A DNA stretch of 14,515 nucleotides from Brachionus koreanus (taxonomy: Eukaryota > Rotifera > Eurotatoria > Ploima > Brachionidae). This document shows, piece by piece, positions 8,139 through 14,515 of the stretch. The position numbers and the translations under genes were made by a program. Positions within the stretch are counted from its first letter, which is position 1. Every line of letters begins with the position of its first letter. The notes beneath the pieces are model-generated. The model saw nothing but the letters and a program-made list of their open reading frames with translations. It was not told where the DNA came from and did no database searches. Location of the stretch: the NCBI GenBank assembly GCA_016987375.1, contig PJRA01000182.1, positions 21,551-36,065 on the forward strand, written 5' to 3'.

Positions 8139-8325
8139 TATCAATAAAATTGAATTATAAATTACTACTAGCTCTATGTCGGACTCTCTCTTCTTCTTGA
8201 TTTTGATGCTAAAATCTTAAAGATTTTATACGGGTCATAGCGGCTTCGCCCTTGCTGACTCTCTTTTGTTAGGTTTTAACCCTCTTTATTTTCTGACAAT
8301 AGAATTTTTTACAATGAAAATTTTT
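8139..8325 (+). repeat. Non-coding stretch with second copy of the cggcttcgc repeat
   Basis: Bases 8205-8270 repeat the arrangement seen at 3470-3560: a small inverted repeat (taaaatctt at 8210-8218, aagatttta at 8220-8228) and then gcggcttcgccc. The rest is AT-rich with no gene. It runs into the 31-bp repeats. Confidence 0.45.
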
Positions 8326-8412
8326 TAAAGTTTTTTATTTTAAGACCATTTCCCTTTGAATTGCTTTATTTTCGGACCAACTCCCTTTAGATTGCTTTAT
8401 TTTGGGACCAAA
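8326..8412 (+). repeat. Left block of the 31-bp minisatellite
   Basis: About two and a half units, each built of ctccctttaaattgc followed by tttattttgggaccaa. They are in the same orientation as the larger block at 10178-10432. The first unit is degraded. The block ends exactly where the inverted arm at 8414 starts. Confidence 0.8.
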
Positions 8413-8434
8413 TGGGATTTCGATTTAAAAGGAT

Positions 8435-8829
8435 GTCGAGAATTCGATTTAAGCAATAAAATCGCTATTGGAGTGAAAGGGTCAAGCTGTAGACTAACTT
8501 GAAAAATTAAAATCACTTAAAATTAGCCTTTACGCCCTTACCCTACGTCAAACACAAAAACCAACCTCATATTCGTAATCTACACCTTCGATTCAGTCGG
8601 AAAACATGTAAAAATCTCAAAAATAACTAATTTCATTTTTAGGCCATTTTTATTCAAATTAGCCTACAGCCTCCGGCTTTCACTCCAATAGCGAGTTTTA
8701 ATTTTTCTTCAACATTACTCGTCAAGGGCTTTAAAATGAGCCGTCGATCTTCGCTTGCCGCCATTTAGTTCGCTAATTGAGTGACACAAACCAACCAACA
8801 ACTTTTTTTCGCATTTATATATTAGAGGA
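8435..8829 (+). repeat. Copy A of the 288-bp repeat plus conserved edge
   Basis: A direct repeat of 11523-11917 with constant offset 3088, and the inverse of 9765-10159. Within it an imperfect inverted repeat (18-bp core 8462-8479 against 8677-8694, tcgctattggagtgaaag) frames about 200 bases. The edge beyond it (8695-8829) ends in cgcatttatatattagagga. No protein is encoded. Confidence 0.85.
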
Positions 8830-8986
8830 AGCACCATGTTTTATTGCTTATCTGGTCTGATCCTGTCCAGCGACTTTCACAAATACCCAAATCTTCCAAT
8901 CCATATTTTTCCATGACCATTGCTGCCTGAGCACACCTTGATTTTTCGGAAATGGTTCTGACATTCCAGGTTCCGATTTTACATCT
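8826..8986 (-). pseudogene. LINE endonuclease N-terminal fragment, inverted copy
   Basis: The reverse strand carries the first about 53 codons of the endonuclease seen at 12696-12856, including GTWNVRT and GICESRW. It stops abruptly at 8826, where the sequence switches to the repeat edge. It is a passenger in the inverted duplication and cannot make a functional enzyme. Confidence 0.85.
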
Positions 8987-9184
8987 TTATTCGCAGTAAA
9001 TATCCCATTTTTCTGCTTGTTTTCATTTACCTCCCCGAAGGTTTTCAGTCTCAAAAGTCATGACTGGCGTTGTATTGTCCATTGGGATGATACCACTACT
9101 CCCTTGAGTTTCTTTTATCTTTCTTGATTTCTTTGTAACTACTAATGTCTTGAACGGTTGGGTAGTTAGCCCGACGCGTTTGCA

Positions 9185-9263
9185 GCCGGACTGGATGAGG
9201 ATTCGAACCCACGACCTCCTGATTTGAAGTCGGGTGTTCTAACCACTACACCACAGGACCGGC
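9185..9263 (-). tRNA. tRNA-like sequence, inverted copy (Pol III A and B boxes)
   Basis: Reverse complement of 12419-12497, with the same A box, anticodon loop CTTCAAA and B box. It is part of the duplicated arm and therefore not an independent tRNA gene. See the plus-strand copy for the structure. Confidence 0.5.
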
Positions 9264-9764
9264 AGCTTTAGTATTACTCATATTTTATTAAAGACCTAAT
9301 TAACATAAAATATGTAAAGTTTCAGGTAAAAAATGACTCAAAAAAATTGGAAAATAAAGGAATTAAGAAAACTTATTACTCGAAAATCCAATATAAGATT
9401 GAATTAAGAACGTTAAAACTTGATACGTCTAAATACAATCTCCCACAAAATTCACACATTATTTTCTTAAAGAATTCTAAAAGCAGGAAAGACGAAATTA
9501 CCTATTACTCATAAAAAGAAAAGTTTGAAAAAAAGAAAGTTTAAAAATTTGAATATAAGAAATCTGATTTAATGTTCACTGTAGTATTAAATATATGTTT
9601 TAAGTATTCATTTTAGAATATATTGCAGAATAATTGATAAATAAATTCGGAATTTTAAAATCATATTTCTTAGAAACTTCTAAATTGTTTTTTATTTAAT
9701 ATTTTCTATCAGACTCTCAAATATGCCCTTTTTTATTTTTGGATGCTTTAGTTTTTATCCTCTA

Positions 9765-10180
9765 TCCTCTAATATATAAATGCGAAAAAAAGTTGTTGGT
9801 TGGTTTGTGTCACTCAATTAGCCAACTAAATGGCGGCAAGCGAAGATCGACGGCTCATTTTAAAGCCCTTGACGAGTAATGTTGAAGAAAAATTAAAACT
9901 CGCTATTGGAGTGAAAGCCGGAGGCTGTAGGCTAATTTGAATAAAAATGGCCTAAAAATGAAATTAGTTATTTTTGAGATTTTTACATGTTTTCCGACTG
10001 AATCGAAGGTGTAGATTACGAATATGAGGTTGGTTTTTGTGTTTGACGTAGGCTAAGGGCGTAAAGGCTAATTTTAAGTGATTTTAATTTTTCAAGTTAG
10101 TCTACAGCTTGACCCTTTCACTCCAATAGCGATTTAATTGCTTAAATCGAATTCTCGACATCCTTTTAAATCGAAATCCC
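9765..10180 (-). repeat. Copy B of the 288-bp repeat plus conserved edge
   Basis: Reverse complement of 8414-8829. It continues 21 bases (10160-10180) further than the match to 11523-11917, so copies A and B share sequence that copy C lacks. This makes A and B the closest pair structurally. Confidence 0.85.
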
Positions 10181-10432
10181 TTTAAATTGCTTTATTTGAG
10201 GACCAACTCCCTTTAATTTGCTTTATTTTGGGACCAACTCCCTTTGAATTGCTTTATTTTGCGACCAACTCCCTTTAATTTGCTTTATTTGAGGACCAAC
10301 TCCCTTTAATTTTCTTTATTTTGGGAACAACTCTCTTTAATTTTCTTTATTTGAGGACCAACTCCCTTTAATTTGCTTTATTTTGGGACCAACTCCCTTT
10401 GAATTGCTTTATTTTGGGACCATATTTTTAAC
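10178..10432 (+). repeat. 31-bp minisatellite, about eight units
   Basis: Tandem units of 31 bases with the pattern ctccctttaatttgc then tttattttgggaccaa. Two variants, ttatttgaggacc and ttattttgggacc, partly alternate, which hints at a two-unit higher-order repeat. It directly follows inverted arm B and is in the same orientation as 8326-8412. Confidence 0.9.
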
Positions 10433-10480
10433 AGATGATTCAGATCAATCTTAGATAAATGTGTGTAGTTGTTTAAACAC

Positions 10481-10670
10481 GGCCAGCACGCTGGCTTAAA
10501 ACGATGCTCGACCTGTCGGTCTCGCATTTTAGATGGCCAGCTGGAATTTGTTTAATGGGCGAAATCAACTTGGCTTCGCCAAGTTTCTTTCGTAAAAAAT
10601 TAGTTTGCCAAACATGTTTTGAAAGATGATTAGCAGCTTGGTTGCAAGTTGGTTGCTCGCTTCAAGCTGG
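10481..10670. repeat. Cluster of short hairpins in a GC-richer island
   Basis: Inverted repeats follow one another. They are gccagc/gctggc (10482-10495), atgc-gacc/ggtc-gcat (10504-10527), the palindrome ccagctgg (10537-10544), aacttggc/gccaagtt with loop ttc (10567-10585) and agcttg/caagct (10635-10668). The third contains ggcttcgcc, the motif also found near 3525 and 8250. No gene is present. It may be the structured end of a non-autonomous element. Confidence 0.65.
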
Positions 10671-10844
10671 CATATTTGGTCATTTTAATTTTTTAATCAT
10701 TTTTTATTCCTTTATTTTTAATAAATTTTTAATTAATTACTTTTTTTTTAAAGCATTTTTTGATCTACTTAATTAAACTAATTTATCCCCATTACATAAT
10801 TGACATGTACTTTTTTGCTTATAAAACAATTTATTCTTAATTTT
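10671..10844. other. AT-rich spacer
   Basis: Mostly poly-T-rich sequence with no gene. The last 30 bases (ttataaaacaatttattc onward) resemble the hairpin region at 3650-3690, so a decayed repeat unit may start here. Confidence 0.4.
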
Positions 10845-11810
10845 TATTTGACAACACTGTTTTGGTCAATTTTAGCCAAGAGAGCCTACAGCCTTGGTAA
10901 AGTAGTTATTTTTTTAATTGAAATCATTTATCTGGCTTAATTTATGTCGAGAATTTCTTTTCTGCAATTTAATCGCTTTTTGAGCGATATATTCGGCATC
11001 AGGACTCACTCAAGTCATTTTTAAAAATTTTTAATGGGTCCTTACACCCCGGGTTAAAGTCGAACCCAAAATACAAGTTCATATTCGCAATTAGCGCCCT
11101 TAGATTTACCTAAAAAACATTTTTTCTTTATTTCTTTTATTAAACAATGTTTAGGTCATTTTGGGTAAAGAGCGCCTACCGCCTTAATCGAAATGTGATT
11201 TCGTAAAGTAAAACATTTTTCTGGATCATTTTGAGTCGAGAATTCAAATTTTGCAATAAAATCGCTATTGGAGTGAAAGGGTGAAGCTGTAGACTCGATT
11301 AATTATTTGAAATTACTCAAATTAGCCCTTACGCCCTTAGCCTAAGTCAAACACAAAAACCAACCTCATATTCGTAATCTTCACCCCCAAATTGACCAAA
11401 AAAAATTAATAAATCTCAAAAATAACTTTTTTCATTTTTAGGCCATTTTCATTCAAATTAGTCTATAGCCTTGATCAAGTGGTCAGTAAAATAAGCAAAA
11501 CCATTTTTCTGGCTTATTATTAGTCGAGAATTCGATTTAAGCAATAAAATCGCTATTGGAGTGAAAGGGTCAAGCTGTAGACTAACTTGAAAAATTAAAA
11601 TCACTTAAAATTAGCCTTTACGCCCTTAGCCTACGTCAAACACAAAAACCAACCTCATATTCGTAATCTACACCTTCGATTCAGTCGGAAAACATGTAAA
11701 AATCTCAAAAATAACTAATTTCATTTTTAGGCCATTTTTATTCAAATTAGCCTACAGCCTCCGGCTTTCACTCCAATAGCGAGTTTTAATTTTTCTTCAA
11801 CATTACTCGT
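10845..11810 (+). repeat. Tandem array of about 288-bp repeat units
   Basis: The marker gtcgag occurs at 10946, 11235 and 11523, giving periods of 289 and 288. Each unit has, in order, gtcgagaattc, gcaataaaatcgctattgg, ttagcccttacgccctt, aaaaccaacctcatattcg, cctcaaaaataact-like sequence and a cctacagcc-type end. A partial unit precedes the array (10845-10945). The first unit is the most diverged. The last two are close, which fits recent local duplication or conversion. There is no coding capacity. Confidence 0.8.
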
Positions 11811-11917
11811 CAAGGGCTTTAAAATGAGCCGTCGATCTTCGCTTGCCGCCATTTAGTTCGCTAATTGAGTGACACAAACCAACCAACAACTTTTTTTCGC
11901 ATTTATATATTAGAGGA
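11811..11917 (+). repeat. Conserved repeat edge ending tttatatattagagga
   Basis: Present in all three copies (also 8723-8829, and inverted at 9765-9871). Read in reverse it starts tcctctaatatataaatgcg. A T-C start followed by a TATA-like run resembles some Helitron 5' ends, but no CTRR-type 3' end with hairpin could be matched, so the class is open. Confidence 0.5.
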
Positions 11918-12418
11918 TAGAGGAAAAAAACTAAAGCATCCAAAAATAAAAAAGGGCATATTTGAGAGTCTGATAGAAAATATTAAATAAAAAACAATTT
12001 AGAAGTTTCTAAGAAATATGATTTTAAATTTCCGAATTTATTTATCAATTATTCTGCAATATATTCTAAAATGAATACTTAAAACATATATTTAATACTA
12101 CAGTGAACATTAAATCAGATTTCTTATATTCAAATTTTTAAACTTTCTTTTTTTCAAACTTTTCTTTTTATGAGTAATAGGTAATTTCGTCTTTCCTGCT
12201 TTTTGAATTCTTTAAGAAAATAATGTGTGAATTTTGTGGGAGATTGTATTTAGACGTATCAAGTTTTAACGTTCTTAATTCAATCTTATATTGGATTTTC
12301 GAGTAGTAAGTTTTCTTAATTCCTTTATTTTCCAATTTTTTTGAGTCATTTTTTACCTGAAACTTTACATATTTTATGTTAATTAGGTCTTTAATAAAAT
12401 ATGAGTAATACTAAAGCT
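11918..12418. other. AT-rich non-coding block between the repeat edge and the tRNA-like head
   Basis: About 500 bases with no long open frame, no tandem repeat and no recognised element. The inverted copy is 9264-9764. It is probably the sequence into which the LINE was inserted, or unrecognised LINE leader. Confidence 0.5.
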
Positions 12419-12497
12419 GCCGGTCCTGTGGTGTAGTGGTTAGAACACCCGACTTCAAATCAGGAGGTCGTGGGTTCGAATCCTCATCCAGTCCGGC
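12419..12497 (+). tRNA. tRNA-like sequence at the 5' side of the LINE (probably a pseudo-tRNA)
   Basis: An A-box-like TGGTGTAGTGG (12429-12439) and a good B box GGTTCGAATCC (12473-12483) stand at tRNA spacing. An anticodon arm of CCCGA/TCAGG has one mismatch, and its 7-base loop CTTCAAA gives anticodon TCA, which would read UGA. The ends GCCGGTC/GTCCGGC pair six of seven but lie too far out for a standard 73-base tRNA, and the T stem pairs poorly. So this is a tRNA-derived sequence with a Pol III-type internal promoter, as in a SINE head, rather than a working tRNA. It lies about 200 bases upstream of the LINE reading frame. Confidence 0.5.
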
Positions 12498-12695
12498 TGC
12501 AAACGCGTCGGGCTAACTACCCAACCGTTCAAGACATTAGTAGTTACAAAGAAATCAAGAAAGATAAAAGAAACTCAAGGGAGTAGTGGTATCATCCCAA
12601 TGGACAATACAACGCCAGTCATGACTTTTGAGACTGAAAACCTTCGGGGAGGTAAATGAAAACAAGCAGAAAAATGGGATATTTACTGCGAATAA
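12498..12695 (+). other. Probable LINE 5' untranslated region
   Basis: Bases between the tRNA-like head and the endonuclease frame. They are less AT-rich than the flanks, with tgcaaacgcgtcgggctaac next to the tRNA-like part and atcatcccaatggacaatac further on. No open frame continues through. TAA at 12693-12695 closes the endonuclease frame upstream, so the original start codon is lost or lies behind a frameshift. Confidence 0.5.
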
Positions 12696-13404
12696 AGATG
12701 TAAAATCGGAACCTGGAATGTCAGAACCATTTCCGAAAAATCAAGGTGTGCTCAGGCAGCAATGGTCATGGAAAAATATGGATTGGAAGATTTAGGTATT
12801 TGTGAAAGTCGCTGGACAGGATCAGACCAGATAAGCAATAAAACATGGTGCTTCCTGTATTCTGGATCTGAAAACGCAAGATTACATGGCGTAGGGATAA
12901 TGCTTACGAAAGAAGCAAAGGATACCATGATGGAATGGGAACCAATAAATGAAAGATTGATTCGCACACGGCTAAAAGGGAAGCACTGCAATATATCAAT
13001 CAAACAGTGCTATGCAATAACAAACGAAGCTAGTGACCTGGAAAAATCTATATTCTGTTCAGCTTCAGCGAATCATAGATAGAATGCCTCGGCATGATCT
13101 CATGATTGTCATGGGAGAGATGAACGTTAAAGTTGGAAATGATAATTATGGATTTGAGAAATGCATGGGCATTCATGGTTGTGGAGAGAAAAATAACAAT
13201 GGTGAAAAATTGGTTGATTTGTGCATCACGAATAACCTCTTTATAAGTGGAACAATGTTTCAGCAAAAAAATATACACAAATTTACATGGAAATCACCAG
13301 ATGGTGATATCCGAAACGCAAAACAAAATACAGCGTCAAGCTTAAAAGGGGCATACAAAAACTTGAACACAAAGAGGATACAGATATTCAGAAAAGATGG
13401 TTGA
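12696..13404 (+). pseudogene. LINE APE-type endonuclease, frameshifted and truncated
   Basis: This domain nicks target DNA to prime reverse transcription. The first block (12696-13082) begins KIGTWNVRT (conserved Asn) and continues with YGLEDLGICESRW (catalytic Glu), CFLYSGSE, GVGIMLT, WEPINERLIRTRLKG and CYAITNEASD. A frameshift near 13045 leads to the second block (13033-13404) with MPRHDLMIVMGEMNVKVGND, GIHGCGEKNNNGEKLVDLC, NNLFISGTMF and HKFTWKSPDGD. The usual GDxN reads GEMN, so the catalytic Asp is replaced by Glu. The expected NQIDH and final SDHH motifs are missing after SPDGD, which points to an internal deletion. Confidence 0.85.
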
Positions 13405-13680
13405 AGCTTACTGCAAAACAGCGGAAGAGGTTCTTGATTTCTAAATCAAAAAAAAGATGGATATCGGATGAGACATGGGCCTAATAACTGAAAGAGCGGA
13501 AATTTAGTCAAAAATGATTCAAGCAAAATCTGACCGAATTCGAGAGAAATTAGAAGCATCATATCGCATAAAAGATAGGCTTGTGAAAAAAGGTGCAAGA
13601 CGGAATGAACGAAATTATATAAACCAGTGTGGCAACAAAGCAGAAAAAGCCAGCTCAAAGGGAGACCTACATTTGCTTAT
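13371..13680 (+). pseudogene. LINE linker between endonuclease and RT, broken
   Basis: In one frame (13371-13485) DIQKRWLKLTAKQRKRF and KKRWISDETWA resemble the conserved linker of RTE-like proteins (the 'WISDETW' region) before two consecutive TAA codons. A second frame from 13514 gives RIREKLEASYRIKDRLVKKG and AEKASSKGDLH, again linker-like. No catalytic residues lie here. Confidence 0.65.
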
Positions 13681-14515
13681 CTGTTTGGATGCTACACTCA
13701 GAGAAGAGCAAGCAGGATTTAGACGAAGGCGTGGATGCATAGACCTGATATTTGCACTTAGGACCATCATAGAGCAAAGTATCGAATGGAACAGCTCCTT
13801 GTATCTTAACTTCATTGACTTCAGAAAAGCCTTTGACAGCATACACAGAGAAACCCTGTGGGCCATACTAAAATCATATGGCCTACAACAGAAAATAGTT
13901 AACTCAATAAAACTCTACTGCGTTGTGATTCTGGAAAAAGGGTATTCTGAGAGCTTCAAAGTTTGAACACGAGTCAGGCAAGAGTGCGTTCTCTCTCCAA
14001 CACTATTCCTAGATTGATTATGTAGTGAAGAAAACAACTGTAAATTCCAGGGGTATACAATCGGGTTTAACAACCAAACTTGAAGACTTAGACTTTGCGA
14101 AAGATTTGGTGTTAATATGTAGTACAGAAGAACATATGCATATGAAAACACAAGATTTGGCGAACAACGCTAAACCAACTGGATTCGAAATAAATGTGGC
14201 CAAAACAAAAGTAATGTGCATAAACACTAAATTGGACACCCCGAACACCATTGATGATTCACAAGTCGAGTGTGTAAACGAATTTACATACTAAGGAAGC
14301 ACCATTAGTACAACAATGGGAGCACAAAAAGACATTAAGAAAAGACTAGCTAAAGCAAAGATTACCTTTGCTAGACTCCGACCAGCTTGGAAATCAACCA
14401 GCTATAGCAAGGAAACAAAACTTAAACTGTACAACTCTGTAGTAAAAGCAACACTGATGTACGGAAGTGAATGTTGGGGAATGTGTGAATCTGATAAAGA
14501 AGTCAGAACACCTTC
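13681..14515 (+). pseudogene. LINE reverse transcriptase, internally deleted, active site altered
   Basis: RT motifs appear in order: LREEQAGFRRRRGC (motif 2), FIDFRKAFDSIHRETLW (motif A, Asp present), TRVRQECVLSP (motif B, normally GVRQG), LEDLDFAKDLVL (motif C, normally FADD) and GFEINVAKTKVM (motif D). The thumb region follows (DIKKRLAKAKITFARL, LYNSVVKATLMYGSECW). The fingers part before motif 2 is absent: the linker joins directly to LDATLREEQ near 13680, implying a deletion of roughly 200 residues by comparison with the family. Frames change near 13966, at TGA 13964-13966, and near 14020. TAA at about 14292 interrupts the end. FAKD would abolish polymerase activity. Confidence 0.85.

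Larger units (their letters stand above)
8826..10159 (-). repeat. Left arm of a 1334-bp inverted duplication
   Basis: Reverse complement of 11523-12856. Landmarks at both ends and in the middle all give coordinate sum 21682. These are the LINE fragment, the tRNA-like sequence, the tttatatatt edge and the gctattggag core, so there is no net indel along the arm. I noticed at least six single-base differences (for example near 9381, 9478, 9653, 9757, 9805 and 10138). The spacer to the other arm is 1363 bp. Confidence 0.95.
8414..10180. mobile_element. Foldback-like composite with 416-bp inverted arms
   Basis: Bases 8414-8829 are the reverse complement of 9765-10180 with a constant coordinate sum (18594), so arms of equal length and few substitutions enclose about 935 bp. 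The interior is an inverted fragment of a tRNA-like sequence plus LINE 5' end, together with its AT-rich flank. It encodes no transposase. The structure resembles a foldback element. However, the interior joins each arm differently, and the left junction shares AGGA between the two partners, so a rearrangement origin fits better than a classical transposon. 31-bp repeats in one orientation flank both sides. Confidence 0.75.
11523..12856 (+). repeat. Right arm of the 1334-bp inverted duplication
   Basis: Partner of 8826-10159. This arm is continuous with more LINE sequence to the right and with the tandem array to the left. It is therefore probably the original arrangement and the left arm the copy, although the direction is inference. 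Confidence 0.95.
12419..14515 (+). mobile_element. Degenerate RTE-like non-LTR retrotransposon (LINE), truncated by window edge
   Basis: An APE-type endonuclease followed by a non-LTR reverse transcriptase lies on one strand, with multiple frameshifts, stops and internal deletions. The endonuclease wording (GTWNVRT, GICESRW, NGEKLVDLC) and the RT wording (IDFRKAFDSIHRETLW) resemble RTE/BovB-type elements. The clade is tentative and CR1-like is possible. The true 5' end may be the tRNA-like head or lie within 12498-12695. The 3' end is beyond the window. Confidence 0.8.

Noticed and set aside
8848..9054. Open frame of 68 codons on the minus strand
   Set aside because: It overlaps the inverted LINE 5' fragment in a different frame from the endonuclease. 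It is a chance frame in duplicated DNA.
8414..10180. Classical cut-and-paste DNA transposon with terminal inverted repeats
   Set aside because: No transposase, no visible target-site duplication, and an interior that is a copy of neighbouring DNA. A rearrangement explains it better.
10845..11810. CRISPR array
   Set aside because: Units are about 288 bp, similar along their whole length and without unique spacers. The 31-bp array also has no spacers. The window is eukaryotic.
12752..13278. Minus-strand open frames opposite the endonuclease
   Set aside because: The plus strand carries clear endonuclease motifs. The minus frames are shadows with no family resemblance.

Overview
This is an AT-rich eukaryotic window, most likely from an invertebrate animal, made almost entirely of transposable-element relics and repeats. 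I see no intact host gene and no bacterial-style operon. The evidence for a eukaryote is GT-AG introns in a mariner transposase, Ty3/gypsy pol, an APE-type LINE and tRNA-like Pol III boxes. The species cannot be read from the sequence.

Layout from left to right. (1) 1-1898: a decayed Tc1/mariner element of DD37D (maT-like) type, with terminal inverted repeats of about 230 bp and three apparent short introns. (2) 2230-3340: the 3' end of an LTR element, with an env-like reading frame ending in a membrane segment and then an LTR. (3) 3470-3900: an old copy of a dispersed repeat family, with a perfect 22-bp hairpin. (4) 4174-7546: a Ty3/gypsy internal region running gag, zinc knuckle, RT, RNase H and integrase. 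It is broken by stops and frameshifts and has no visible protease. An open frame of unknown product follows (7686-8138). (5) 8326-10432: a foldback structure with 416-bp inverted arms, flanked on both sides by same-orientation 31-bp minisatellite units. (6) 10481-10670: a GC-richer cluster of hairpins. (7) 10845-11810: tandem units of about 288 bp. (8) 12419-14515: a tRNA-like head joined to a degenerate RTE-like LINE that runs off the right edge.

The most striking structure is a long inverted duplication. Bases 8826-10159 are the reverse complement of 11523-12856, 1334 bp each. Every landmark I checked keeps the same coordinate sum (21682), so there is no net indel, and I spotted only single-base differences. 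The arms carry the 288-bp repeat, an AT-rich spacer, the tRNA-like sequence and the start of the LINE. Because non-element DNA is included, this is a DNA-level event and not retrotransposition. A third copy of the repeat edge (8414-8829) is joined to the LINE fragment at a 4-base shared AGGA, which makes a nested foldback. Template switching at a microhomology explains this well, but that is inference.

Nothing in the window looks like a working multigene system. The parts are related by insertion and rearrangement. The reading-frame calls rest on recognising family motifs by eye.
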